DNA from: Lichina pygmaea
Taxonomy: Eukaryota > Ascomycota > Lichinomycetes > Lichinales > Lichinaceae
DNA: 64,000 nt
Reading direction: 5' to 3'
Assembly (NCBI GenBank): GCA_963422465.1
Contig: OY730174.1
Span: 3,374,914-3,438,913, forward strand
Part shown: positions 47,210-60,184 of the stretch, one piece after another
Layout: every line of letters starts with the position of its first letter
How positions within the stretch are numbered: the stretch's first letter is position 1
The notes under the pieces: model-generated
Seen by the model: only the letters and a program-made list of their open reading frames with translations
Told to the model about the DNA's origin: nothing
Databases searched by the model: none
Translations under genes and position numbers: made by a program

Positions 47210-48846
47210 GTTGATACTGACGTCGATTGTGGCCGACGTACGAGGTGCTTGATTTCAATTTGATGATGCCGTCTTGTTGGCGGGGATGACTCTAACGCCG
47301 GGTCGATTACTAGTAGGGAATGGTCACGGGACTTAGGGCTTTGCCCTAACCGTCATCTCATTGCTTACATAATCACGGAGCCCAACAAGATGTACTCCGT
47401 ACGAGGTGTACGTATCGTACGACGGATTTAACGTTAGCAAAGTACAGTTAGTCAGCTGAAAAACCAGCGACTGTGTCAAGCCACCGATATGCACCGGTCA
47501 AACTCCAAGTATGGATCAGGTCCCTGAGTTCCTCAGCACGCCAGCAACTCCAAAGAGACAGCAGAGGAGTGGCTGTAGAAGCTGATGGACTCGGTGCAAG
47601 CACGTTGCCAGGCAGTCATCGACGCCAACGGTGGGCATACTGAATATTGAACTGTACCTAGATGTCTCAGGAACTCTGACAATGCGGCTCTGCAACGGGC
47701 CTTCGGTTGTGTTTTGCTAACGTTGAATCTGTCATATACCTCGTACTCGTAGGGAGGTCGTACGTTACGAACATACTCGTACCTCGTACGGAAAGCAGAC
47801 ATCCATGTACATAAGTACATCCGTACTCTGTACTCTGAACGTAAGTACTTCCATACATCGAAAGTGTTTCGGTACTTCGTAGAGTATGTTTGTAGCATAA
47901 GTAATAAGACATCTGAGCACAGTAGGACCAGCTACAGTAGCCACGCGGGCCGCACTGGCTAATCTGCCCTCGGGTTACTTTGGACTACTGCAGCCTAAAA
48001 TAGGCGGAAAATCCAAAACTTCTATTTCGGCTGTAGTACCCTTGGTACGAGGTTACATCCCCGTGCTCCCAGTGACTCCCCACCCGAGCCACCGCAACCA
48101 GCACGACCACCTCGGCCCTGTCACCTGCAGCCCTCCGTGCCCTCCAAAGACAACATCCTTGACGGAAGCGTCTCTTGAACGGACTGAAACACACTGCTGT
48201 GATCACAGCGCTCCATCAGTCCTTTCCCAATCTTTGTCCTAAACGGAGTGGAAACGATGCCAAGATCCCGCCACCGTATCTTGAGATGCGCTGTCATGCT
48301 CGTGGCAGGAACTTATCAAGCTCTACAGTAACTCCGTACTTACGTACGGAAGTATGGAGTACGGGTGTGTGGGATGATAAGGATACGCCTTGAGCCACGC
48401 GATCGTATAGCTGTCACTTCCAGACAGTCTTCCGTCCCTGCAGATGTTTGCGCCAATCGCAGGAAACGTCCTTGATGCACTCTCCTCCTCGTTTGGCGCG
48501 GCTGGCAGATCTACAAGCCTTCTCTACTGCGTGGACGCTGTATCTTGGTTGGCTTCGCCTCGTACGTCTAGGTGCTGCGGTTGATAACTCCTCCCCTATC
48601 AAGCTCGAGCGCGGACGTATGTACTGTATGTACACACGTACCTATGTGCTGTTGGTAACATGGACTCGAACAATGTCTTAGGCGCCGTATCATCTGCTCT
48701 CCGCAATGATACGTAGCCTCTGATAAGGTCTTGGGTCGTCTTCAATTGAAGGCTTCGTTCTACGCTACGTCTAGTCCCACCCTGACCTCCTCTCATCTAA
48801 AAGGCGCCGCTCTTGCACATGCCATGGCTGGCCATTTCTCTGAAGA
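47210..48846. other. Divergent spacer between RPL19 and secreted-protein gene
   Basis: About 1.6 kb holding the inverted-repeat element at 47425-47729 and GTAC clusters at 47390-47420, 47745-47890 and 48330-48365. The 150 bases nearest 47209 should hold the rpl19 promoter. No further gene is seen. Confidence 0.55.
47425..47729. mobile_element. Short inverted-repeat element (MITE-like), about 305 bp
   Basis: The 17-bp arm GATTTAACGTTAGCAAA at 47425-47441 is matched by its reverse complement, with one change, at 47713-47729. Outside the arms both sides carry TACGAGGT in inverse orientation, so the repeat may extend further. There is no frame of note inside. A partial relative lies near 40780-40905. 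Confidence 0.55.
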
Positions 48847-50046
48847 ATGATGCATCCGCTCCATATCCTTTTCCTCGGCGTCTGTCTATATTGCGTATCC
48901 GCGAGTGCGCTCGCAATCGCTCTCCGCCATGATGGACAGCTGCAGCATGCCATCATCGATCATGGAACTCTTCATATACGATCCACCGACCAACCAGATC
49001 GCTCTCGGCGCCACCCGCGAAAGAAGTCGGCGATCACAAAACCCGACAAAGGATTGATCAAGCAAGGATCGAACTCCAGACTGCCTCCGCGAATTTCGAC
49101 CAAGAAATACACCGAGCCCCTGCCGGCGGAAGAAGAGTGGGTCAAGAACCAGGCGGACGCATCGATGTCAAAGGGGGAGAGGATCAGAGTTATCAACTGC
49201 ATCGATGCGGAGCTAGCAAAATACTCGAAGACTATAAGGTTCGGTAAACATGTGAGTCGCCTGCCCGAGAATCGTCCGTGGATCCAAATTCTGACTCACG
49301 TCTCTTTAGAAAGAGCTAGGTAAAACGCTAGAAGGGATCGCCTGGTTCAACGAGCTCGTTCAAAAGTGCGGTGGCCCGGAGGGGTACATGCTGCCGCAAG
49401 CTTGGCTCTCGCCGGAGGAGGCTGATGCCATAAGGAGGGAAGCGGAATCATCGATGCCGGCAAAGAGGAGGAGTGAAATCGCCGAGTGTATCAATAAGGA
49501 GCTCGCAAGACATACCGACGGTGATATGAAGTTCCCCTTTAACCATGTGAGTCGTCTGGCCGAGTATCGTCGTTGGGCCCAAGAGTCTGACCCACGCCCC
49601 ATTAGGGACACCTAGGTAAAACGCAAACAGGGGTCAACTGGTTCAACAGTCTTGTTGGAAGGTGCGGCGGCCCACGGGCGTACAGATTGCCGCAAGTCTG
49701 GACACCGCCCGGTCGTCGTATACCTTATATCGATGTCGGGGAGGAGGGAGATCGCCGACTCGAGAACATAAAGGGATGTCAGCCCGTGCCGAGGAAGGCA
49801 AAGAGGAAGAAGGGGGCGAAAGGCCCAGGCAAACCCATCGACGTCGATGCTCAGCCAGTCAACGAGTTTTCTCTCTTCGACCTGGACACATCTGGCGGGC
49901 CGTGCTCCCCGACCTGGACGGAGAGGCTTCCAGATGCCGGAACCGTGTTCTCGAACGTGAAGAGCTACTTTCTCAAGCCGGGGACGGTCGGCCCCGGCGG
50001 GGTTGGCGGCGGGCCGGGTTCACCGCTGGCGCGTCCTTTCCGTTGA
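48847..50046 (+). CDS. Secreted protein of unknown function with internal duplication
   Basis: Three exons (48847-49251, 49310-49546, 49606-50046) encode 360 residues in phase 0. The N-terminus MMHPLHILFLGVCLYCVSAS is a clear signal peptide, probably cut after ASA or ALA. The mature part is basic and carries two diverged copies of a module. Copy 1 has SKGERIRVINCIDAELAKYS, then KELGKTLEGIAWFNELVQKC, GGPEGYMLPQAW. Copy 2 has AKRRSEIAECINKELARHT, then GHLGKTQTGVNWFNSLVGRC, GGPRAYRLPQVW. Each module has two cysteines and is split by an intron at the same place after Asn/Lys-His. A Lys/Arg/Gly segment and a Gly/Pro-rich tail (GTVGPGGVGGGPGSP) follow. I recognise no family. Secretion, small modules and paired cysteines would fit a host-interaction effector, which is inference. 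The two adjacent ATGs at 48847 and 48850 give the same signal peptide. Confidence 0.8.
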
Positions 50047-50891
50047 ACGCGCCGGCTAGCTCTCTCTTCTATATTCTGGCGGGTGTCGAGCAAGTCCCAC
50101 GTTTACTTTTCGAGCCACACCCCTCCAGCCTCCCGCTACATTCAGCTGCTCGACGCGATTGCCCGAGATGGTCAAACGTGAAGGTGCTCGTTACGATAAC
50201 AAATCTTTTTAAAGGCCTACATTCCATCATCCAAGCATACGTACGTACTACTGAAGGCACGTTTGGCTCTTGGTTTCTTTTTCTCTGCTCGTCGATGACA
50301 CCACAACGGGGCCCTGTTTTCAAGTACTGTACGAGTGAGTATAGCTACATACTCGTAGGTTTACCATCCACGCATACTCGTACTGTAGGCTGTTCGCCCA
50401 TCTTCTTGCTCGGCCAACGCCGCCCTATCCAACGACACCTGTTTACAACGTGCCACGGGCAGAGTTCCAGATCCTCCGATGGGGAATAGACTGAGCAACG
50501 GCCATCTCTTCGTCATGGACAGTGTGGGAAGACGATGAAAACCTCCGTCGCAGGAACGATCGACTTGGATGTAATGGATTACGTACAGTACGGTAAAGTA
50601 CCAGAGGGTTGGGAACGAGCGAAGACCCGCTACGAGTAAGATTACGACGGAGGAGTGGGCTGCAGCATGTGTGGTTCAGAGAGACGATGTTTGGAATAGC
50701 CTGAGATGGGCAGCATCCGAATGCAACACAAGACTCGTTGATCGGCGGTGAACTGGATGGAACGCTGCGCAAAACTTTTTTTTTTTCCTCGTGGGCCCTC
50801 GTCGTCCCGTGCGCCGTCTAACGGCTATCTACTTCCGTAGCTGACCATGTGACGACGCTCGAAAGACAACGGCCCTCGATACTCGTATCGC
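50047..50891. other. Convergent 3' spacer
   Basis: About 845 bases between the 3' ends of the secreted-protein gene and gcn1. It has a few GTAC motifs (50238-50250, 50583-50600) and a poly-T run at about 50778-50788. No gene is seen. Confidence 0.6.
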
Positions 50892-53800
50892 TCAGTCATC
50901 GCCAAAGTATCCTAGCTCGACTTTCCCGACGCTCCAGATCTCGTGTTCGTCTTCCTTCTCGTCCGTCGACAAGATCTCGCCGGCCTGCATCGCTTGCTGG
51001 TTGCGGCTGATCTGACTGCTGGCGCGAGGGGCGACGCGCTTGAAGTACTCCTGCATGCTCCTCTTCACGTGCCCCGGCAGATCTGCGCCGGCACCGGCCA
51101 TGTACTTCTCGAAGACGGCCCCCTCGCTCTCGTGGACGGCGAACAGGGCGAGGAACGCGGCTTCGGCGGAAAGCTTGACCGGCACGATCGGATCGCGTAC
51201 CGACGCGAATATCGGTGGCGAGAGAAGAGAGAGATGCGGTCTGACCAGCTCAGGCCGCAGTCGGCTGACTAGACGTACGACCACCAGAGCTAGCCGGCGC
51301 GTATCTGCTGCGTTCTCGGGAGGTATGACCCGCGCAAGCCCTTCAACGACCGACTTTGTGATCTCGAAAGTTCTCGAGCCCGTGTCGGTGAGCAAAAACT
51401 TCCCGGCGGCGAGAACGCTGTTGTCTGAGACGAAGCTCTGCCATCGAACGTGAGCATTTGCAACGTATCGCGGCGAGGGCTGGACACTTACCCCCTTACC
51501 GGAGAGCCCGTTGTGGATGACGGTCGTGATGTCGAGGGTGTACTTTTCGGTTATCGATGCTGACGACTCCAACAAAACCGCGTTCAGACACAAGATCGAT
51601 GCTTTGGTTGGTTGTGCGGTCAGAACCCGGCTCCTTGTGATGGTTAGCTACTGGTCCACTCGGTCGTAAGGCCATCGTTGGCGACTTACTTCACCACGGT
51701 CTTCGCATCGGCGTCAGGCAAGTACTTGATCAGCGCTCCAAGCAGTCGGGCTTTCGCTGCGAGAATGTCATCTGTCGCGGGTCAGATAATGGACCGGGAG
51801 CAGCCAAGCGGAGAGAAACACCCACCGTCTGGGTCGTTGAAACCCGACTCCGAGAGAGTGAAGATGGACGTCCGAGAGGCGTCACTCATACTTTTGCCGG
51901 CTTTGCTCACGACCTCGTACAGGGCTTTAAGCATAGCATTCTTGACGCCCGCATCCCCAGATTTCGAACCGGTAACGAGCTCTGTTGGATATCCCCGTTA
52001 GAAGGGAGTAGCGACAAGCGCCTTTAGCATGTGCCTCGTACCTGAGATGAGGGGATCGACTCGCGGGATCAGAGGAATGAGGGTGCCCAACGCCTTCGCG
52101 GCCCTTGCTCTCAGCACCTCGCTCGATGCATCCGCTAGCGACTTTGCAAAGGTCCGCTGCAGTTGCGGCAAGAAGGGCTTCAGGAAGGTCGGGATCTTTT
52201 CCAGCAGGTTGTTTAATGTCTGCAATATTGCAACTACGATTCGCCAATCAGTGAGCGAAGTAAGCGTTATGTTGATGCAAAACATACCTCGGACGTCGGT
52301 CGACCGTTCAGAAACGACCCTGATGAGCGGTCCGGTGATGTAGGTCACGAAAGGTCTAAGAGCCTCGGGGCTCGTTCGGTCTATAATGTCTGAGATCGCG
52401 AGGGCAGCCTGAGTTCGCTGGTCTGCGGTGCCGTTGATGAGGCCCTGCAGGAAGATGGGGAGGATGGCATTAATTCCCTTCGGTAGGCAGAAGCCTGGAA
52501 GGTTGACGCCGGGGACGCCCACTCCTTGCAAGACCTGGCGCGTAGGTATTACCAGGACCTCCATCAGTTCCTTTTTCAATCCCGCGGTCAGTGCTGCCAG
52601 CGCCGTCCATGCCGCCTTCACCACTTCCGGGTCGTAGTCGTCGAACGATATTAGTAGGACCCGAATCAAGTCCTGATGGTAACGCGAGAAATCAACGTCC
52701 GTATCGGCGAAGAATTTGGCCAGATGGTAGTCTGCGGCCGCCCGTCTTCGATGATCCTCATGCTTGGCAAGAGCGAGCATGGTGCTCATAGCGGTGTTCA
52801 GGCCATCTACCCCACGAATTGACAGGAGAATAGCATCGAAGGAGTCGTCGAGCTCATGGCGAAGTTGGTCATCCTTGCAACTGGCCGAGGTCTCGAGGAT
52901 CCCGTTGAGTATCTGCGGGAGACGCCGAACGAGGGCCTGACCAGCGACTTGCGATAGGGCAGCAAGAGCTTTTGCGTTGAAAGCTGATATCGGAGGAGTG
53001 AGGAGCGTAGGCAAGAGGTTTGGAAGGATGAGGCTCGACCGGCCACTGTCTCCCAGGAGAGTTAAGAGCGCCGAGAGGGCGTTACCGGCCTCGTTCGGAA
53101 CTCGAAGAAGGCTCAACAAGTACGGGAGTATCTGATCAACGGCTCTCTTCCCGAGGACACGTTGAAGCGAGTCGAACGCTTCGGCTGCAGACTCGCGGAC
53201 TTCTTCGTGGTCGTCGACAAGAGCAGCTCGGACGATGGATATCAAGGTCTTCTCGTATTCTTGTAGCGTCTCCGGCGCGGCGGATGTGGTGAGCTCACGT
53301 AAGGCAATGCACACGCCTTGCTTCGCATCCGAGTCGGCAGAGCTGTGAAGGCCCTCCTCCAACATCGGCAAAAGCGTCAACATGAGTCTTTCTCCGGCCT
53401 TGCGGATGAGCTCGCCGAGGGCGTTGCCTGCGATCAGTTTATGCTCCTTGTTAGAGCTTGCGAGGCGTCGAATAAGAAGCTGGGTGAGAGTGGGCACCAG
53501 CTCCTTGAGAACCCTTGGGCTGGCAACCATGACTTTCCAGACGCTTATCGCGGCGTTGCGAACGAGAGCGGACGTGTCGCAGCGACAGATGTACAGCAGA
53601 GACAAGACTCTCGCTCGCTTCTCCTCGCCCAGAACCTCGCCCAGGGATTGACCAGCGTCGGCAACGTCTTCTTCTGCCTCCTCATGCTCGACGTTCCCTG
53701 TTTTGCCCGTCAAGGTGAAGAGAAGATCGCCGACCAACTCGACAGAGCTGAGGCGTATGCGGTGGTTGTCATCCGCTAAACCACGCTCAAGCTCAGGGAG

Positions 53801-56800
53801 AAGCAGGTCCACGGCTCGCGTTGCATAACTCCTGACGAGCAAACGGCCAGCGCGGAGGGCAGTCTCCCGAATGGAATCCACTTCGTCGGCCAAGCCAGTC
53901 AAGATCGGCGGGATGATCTTGCTCAGATACGCCGCGAAGCTGTTCCCGAAACAAGCCGGTAAGAATATAAACAAGGTCATGAAGCCTTCACGGACCGTAG
54001 GCTGAGTGCTGGAAGCGTTCTGCAAGATGGTCGGTAATGTCTCTTCCAGCCTGCTAGCGCCTAGACCTGCGAGAACCTCGGACAACGCCTGTGCCGAACC
54101 CAGCCTGTCGCCAGCCCCGGTTTCGGACTTCAGCGTCGCCATGAGGCTGGGTATCAGATCCGGCAGCGACTCCTCTCCGAGCCGCTCGATAAGTGAGCCA
54201 AGAGCCTTGGAGGCCGTTGCCCGAGTGGTGGGCACAGGGTCATGAATCGCCACCCTCAGACCTCCAACCAGACCCCGGAGATGCACAATCAGGTCTTTGC
54301 GCTCCGTCAAGTGGGCAAGGCTGCCGATGATCTGGGCGGACTTGCGCTTCGTGGCGGAGCGGTCGCCCAGTCCACGTTCCACTATCCTGACAACGAGTGC
54401 AAGGGAAGGGGCATCAAGATAGTGGACAAAAGAGATCTTGATCAGCGCGTCCAAGGCATCATCCGTGTACTTGATTGGATCGCTGATGGCCTTGAGCAGG
54501 ACTCCGACGACACCCCTCATCTCGGGATTGCTGATGACATCTCCGAAGCGTTGTAAACTTCGCTTGGCCGCAGCCCTGACCTCCTTGTGGCTGTCATTGA
54601 GCACATTGGTGAGGGGTGGAATGATCTCGGGTAAGCTCTGCGCCAGCTGTTCCGGGTCCAAGTAAGCCATCGCGCCGAGCAGATCGCAAGCTCCCTTCTT
54701 GGAGCGCCATTGGGGATCATCAAGCCCATCCAGAAGAGGAGGAAGGATCTGTTTCACTCCATAGGAGCTGAGGCGTGAGAAGCATGTCTTTGCAGCATCC
54801 AAGCATGAGTCCCTAACGTCATTGTCGCTGTCGCCAAATGAAGCCAAGAGCTGAGGCACGATCTTGATGGTGTAGGGCTCGAACATCCTGCCGAGAAATA
54901 GGGTTAGGAGCTCGTATGCTAAGAGGGCACCTTGACGATGGTGAGGGTTCTTCTTGTCCTCAATCGCCGTTTGTAACTTGGACATGATTCTGTATTCCCT
55001 TAGGGTAGATATGCCCTTTCCCAGCACCATGCCTGCCAGTCCGTAGGCAGCACCTCTTCGTGCAGCATAAGATTTGGACTCCAAAAGCTTCTGCAGTGTC
55101 TCCTCGATATAACCCGAGAGGGGCTCGGTACTGGTGCGGACGAGTGGAGGTAGGCACTCGGCGACTGCGTACTGTATGGCCTCCGAAGGAGTGTCTAGAG
55201 CCTCAAGAAGTCGACGCAACACTTTCGGCAGACGATGATCCTCGGCTTTGAGGTGCCTGGCAAGCGCTCCAAACAAGATGATGATGGCTTCCTTCACGAG
55301 ATCCTGGGACCGGATATCTCCTTTGCACTCTTCCAAGCTTCCCTCGAAGGTTTGCATGAGCTCTTCAACCCGACTGTGACCGGACGCTGCGATGACCGCC
55401 TTCGCGGAGTCTATCATCTGCTGCCTGACGACAGCGCTCGGGTCACGTAGCGGCCCTTCGTCGATGAGGAATCGGATTAAAGGGACAAGATCTGGCGCTG
55501 GGAAAAGACTCGACATCTCCCTGTAAGTCAGAGCGACCCCGCTTCTCGCCTCCCAATTGTCATCGAGGTTCTGTTTCTTCTGCCGACCGTATGGGTCGCT
55601 AGGCGCGGCTGAGAGTTTGCTGTTCTCGTAGTAGATGCTTCTGAGCTTCGAGTTCACGCCGTCGAATGAGGAGGGATTGAGCTCGACGGCGGCAGCAATG
55701 GCAGAAGCTGCCGACCGCCTAAGCTGCTCGTCGCTGCCTCCAATATAGGCTAGCAGGGATGCTGCGGAGTCATCGCTGATCCTGAACTTGTTGGCGGCCC
55801 AGATCGTGTGGGCGAGCTCCGCATTCTCGTCCACATCATCGTGACAGGCCAGCCATATCTCTTCCAGGAAGTCAAAGTCGGTCAGCTCGAGCTCTTCGTC
55901 GATAGCTTGTAGCACCGTGGCTCGGACGGATCTCTCTGGCACTATCGCTCCCTGTAGCAGGGCTTTCACCTCTGCAGGGCTGATATTGACGGCGACACTT
56001 CTGCAAATTCCAAATATGCACTCCCTCAGCACCTTGTAGTGCGACGAATGTCGCTGCATACTGGAGACCAAGACGCTGATGATCTCCTTTCGTGGAACGA
56101 GCTGGTTGCCGCCTGATGTAGGTGTCAGCGACTGACTCGCGGGTTGCGAATGAGTGACCTACATATCTCCACGTGTAGAGCCAGGATCTCCAGACAGAGA
56201 ATCACTTGCACATCGGCGTCTTCCCCCTGGCTCTTGCCGATACCTTCCTGGCTGAGGGCTGCGAGAAGCAACGGAAGTATATAGAGCAAGGATACAACGT
56301 CAAAAGGCCGTTGCTCGCTAGCCAATCTCAGTCGATACAGCACCCTCGACACCTGATCTACGGAAACGTCAGTCCGCATTCGCCAAGGTGATCTCGGTCG
56401 GGGCGTAGTTACCGCCAAGGGGCTCCTCGGTCAGTTCATTGGGTAGCTGCGCCGTTGGTAGTGATCTTAATGTTGCCGCACCTATGAACCTGCGCAGGGT
56501 CCCCAGTCGAGTTGTCACTTTTTCGGAGCAGGCTAGATAGGCTTCAGAAGGCGCTTGACCTGTCAAAAGACAACTCTCATGGCGGATGGTCGATAGGATG
56601 CATGTCAGAGAAGGCCACAGCCACGCTTCGGCTTGGGTTGGTGGACCCCATGCAAGACCGTGGATAAGACCGTAGCCTCGTTGAAGTTGGACAACCGCTT
56701 CTTTGAGCTGGTTTCGAATGACAGCTTCCTTTTCCAGTTGCGCGTCAACCTTGGCGCGCTCTGCCGCAGTGAGCTTCCGTTGTTCTCCCCTTTTCTGAGC

Positions 56801-59411
56801 GAGCTGCGCCCGGAGATCCGCTTCCCACTTGAGGATATCGCCGTCTTTGATGTTGCTGGGCGAAGTAGTTTGTTCCTTGCTGGCAAGTACATCGACGAAC
56901 GCGGTGCCTTCTGGTGTGCGAAAGATTGCCGCTTCTGTTGGACCTACACCGTGGAGCCGGCTCGAGTCAAGATCTTGCGCCATCTGGCCGACTATTATCT
57001 CGGTGAAAACATCAGGGGCAACGAATGCAAGCTCGGCAGCGGCAGCGAAAGCCGCGTTTCGTAACATTGGGGAGTCCCTCGATCCTTCCTAGCATACGGT
57101 TTAGGGATTGGAATGCACCGTATCACAGCCAATTGGAGGAATCACCTGTGCAGCATCCAAGATTTTCTGGAGCAACTTCTGCGAATGTTTTCTGGCGACT
57201 TCCCCGGGATCGAATCCCATCAGCTGACAGGCGCCTATCCAGCTGGTTCGCGGGAAGACCTCAGATCGGCAGATGATGCACATGTCAACCAACTGCTCTT
57301 CCAGTGCTTCCAGTCCCCTACGACCACCCAGCGCTGTAAGCTTGTCAGAGCTTAAGCAGATGCAGTGGACCAAGACATGGACATCATCGGTGCCATTCTT
57401 CGTCGCTGACACAACGGCGCCCTCCTCGGCGTGCTCGGAGTGCCGCTGCCATCTCCGCAGGGTCCTAAGCACTGCGTTGGCGACGTTGACAGGATGCTTG
57501 GCATAGACTTCGCTCAAAGCTTGCCTCGCGCGTCGTCTGATGACCGATTTGAGAACCGATGAGCATACCAGGTACGTAAATGCTTCTGCTAGTGAATCTT
57601 GAAGGAGCTCTGCATCGGCCAGCTCGAAGACGTTGTCCGAGATGGCTACCAAAGCCTGCAGGAACCAGCTGACATCGTCCCTGGAAACATTCTTCGTATA
57701 AACGCGGTGATTCAGGAGGAAAACGGGCCTGGATTCCGCTGGGCTGCCGACCGCAGCAACACCAGGCATGTCGTTCTTCAGTAGGCCGTCCCTCGCCAGG
57801 GTGGCCAGTCTCGAGTGGTAGACTGCGATTATCACATAGGCCGCGGCCACCAGACCGCCTGAGATGGCCTGCAGGGGGTTTGGGGCAACCTCGTTCCAGA
57901 TCTTGTACAACGCAGGTGTACAGGCATCGATGAACCGAAGTACCTCGGGAGATTCCATCTCGGACGGGCCAAGGGTCCATACGAGCTCTCCGGCTCTGAG
58001 AGTCCACGTCCTACGTATTGCAGGCCGCTTGTCTCCAAGACCGCGAACGAGCACATCGATGGCCGTCGGCTCTATCGCGGCTTTGTTGACCAAGGCATGC
58101 CGCAGATGGATTGCAATAGCAGCGCTCTCCGCGTCCAGAGACGCCTCGTTGCTCTCCTTCGCAGCTCCCGGGCAAAGCTGCGATAGGACTGTCCCGCAGA
58201 GGTGTTCAGAGGGTCGAAGAGCTGCCAGCATTCTGGCATGCAGCAGTCGTTGATCTGGGCTTGCGGCCTTTGCTGACTTGAAAGGAAGTAGAAGCTCTTC
58301 CCCAATGTCGTCCAGAATGGCTTCGTCGGAACTTCTTCCCACAGCAATCTCAAAGACGGCCAACGCCGCGTTGCGTACCGTAGCATCGGTCGATTTGAGA
58401 TTTGATAGCAGTGGCTTCAGGAGATGAGCCTGTAGCATCTTCGAGAGATCAATCTCCGGGGGAATTGACCGTAACAAGGCTGGGATGACACCTTCCAGAA
58501 CAATCTCTGGCGCTCGTAGCATTGCCTTTTCGACCGCCGGTAGGATGTGCTGCTCCAGATCTTGCTCGGTGGCAAAGGACCCGAAGAAATCCCCGAAGCA
58601 TTCAGCGACGTGATTAGGCACGGGTGTCCGAGAACCCAGAATTTCGCGGACATAGAACGCATAGAGCTGAGATTTGAGATCTCCGAGAGCTAGCTCAGCG
58701 GCCGGCAGCCCGACGCAAGCTCTGGCGACCATGCCGAGGAATACTGCGTTCCGTAGGGGAGGGTGTGCTTTATCCGCGGTCGTAAGCTTCGTAAGTGAGT
58801 CTTTCAGCGTTCTCGAAATAGCCTCATCAGCCGTACAGCTCCTGCGAAGCGCTCGACATGTCGCGGCGAGCGCGGCACGCTTGAGGCTGCGCTTGACGCC
58901 GGGACGAGCACATATCTCGAGGAGCTGCGCGTCCGCGACGATCAGATCCGGCGCCCATCTGTCCCATAGATCGATAGATGTGGAGGCCTCTTCCAGAAGC
59001 GCCGCACACCATTCGACCAGCACAAATGCGCTCGAGGAGGCAATCCCAGCCTTGAGACCCTCGTCTCTGAGTCGATCGACGAACGGTGAGAAATCGTGCG
59101 GTGCTAGGGGATTGTTCAGCAGTATCTTGAGACAGGCAGCCACTGTGTACCGAGAGCGACGATCACGGTAGCGCGCATGGGTGTTGAACAATTCCCGGAT
59201 GATCGTCGCAATATCCGCCTCCGAGCATTCTGGTCGAGGATCAGATTCAGACTTCTCTGTCTCATTGAAGCGACCAGATACCTCTATACTTGAGCTCTTC
59301 CGCAAGCGACTCGAGCTGCGTGATGCGCCGGAGCGTCGACGCCGAGCTCAAGTTCCGATTCAGAGCCGTCAAATCTAAGCTCGCCCCTCCGCTGTCCTCT
59401 CCGTCCGCCAT
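50892..59411 (-). CDS. gcn1: Gcn1, activator of the eIF2-alpha kinase Gcn2
   Basis: This giant HEAT-repeat protein binds stalled or collided ribosomes and, with Gcn20, activates Gcn2 in the general amino-acid control response. I read nine exons: 59411-59282, 59229-57146, 57088-56413, 56357-56163, 56112-52042, 51981-51826, 51771-51690, 51633-51492 and 51437-50892. Every phase agrees, giving 2,693 residues against about 2,670 in yeast. The start MADGEDSGGASLDL is the first in-frame ATG. Exon 5 (residues about 1029-2385) holds the long HEAT array, with TRATASKALGSLIERLG, MFEPYTIKIVPQLLASFGDS and WRSKKGACDLLGAMAYLDPE, which correspond to the eEF3-like and Gcn2-RWD-binding regions. The tail ends KVELGYFGDD. 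An upstream non-ATG extension of the first exon is open but not needed. The intron nearest the 3' end has an alternative donor. Confidence 0.96.
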
Positions 59412-60184
59412 GTCCACGCAGCGGCTCACTCGTCCACCACAGCTGAAGTGATTTATCGCTGCCGCCGATCTGTCTTCTGTGAGGATTTGGTTTCGTGTCG
59501 GCGACAGCTCCGGCTCGTGAGGGATGAGTAACTCGAACTGGGGCACATGCTGATGTTTGCGGTTGTTTCCAGGCCGGAGCTTTACCGCACCTTCCCCAAG
59601 TCATCTCCAGCCCTACGACCCTTGTGCCAATTTGCCTGCCAGCACGTACCACTGGTGGTGATCATTCACCGGCGAGCTGGAGCCTGGAGAGGACGCTGCA
59701 TTTTCTGGTGGGCCATGTTTGGTAATTCCTGGGCAGCGTTCGGTACGTGTTGACATGCCGTTTTGGCCTACTACTGTCTCGTTCGGTGCCCGTTCTCTCG
59801 TTCGCGCTGCCCGTTCGCGATGCTTGTCCGCAGCGATATGGCGAAGCAACGGCAACCACTGACAGTGGAGATCACCATTGGTGGCATGTTTGTTTCTCGT
59901 CATTTTCGATATGACTATAGCTACGAGCTGGAGTCACGCTCCACGAGCTTTAATGCGAATATCGTGTCAAGGCTCTCCGCACCCCATCTGGAGATCAGGT
60001 TTCGATCTCTCTGTCTCTCGACATTCTCAACCGTCAGCGTGTCGTATGTCTATCACGGACCTATGCCTTGTTCACCGGGCTGTCACATAGATAAAGAATG
60101 GCCGTTTCCTCGAGCTGAGAAAGCACTCTAATACCACATCCTTGCCTTTCACATACGGCACTTTTTCCGTTTGGAGTGGGCACC
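59412..60184. other. Divergent promoter region of gcn1 and the MGC protein gene
   Basis: About 770 bases. A plus-strand frame of 104 codons from the ATG at 59820 to 60131 lies inside it. It has no recognisable motif and would end 54 bases before the next gene's ATG, so it is at most an upstream ORF. Confidence 0.5.

Noticed and set aside
59820-60131. 104-codon frame between gcn1 and the MGC gene
   Set aside because: It has no motif and lies wholly in a short divergent promoter. At best it is an upstream ORF.
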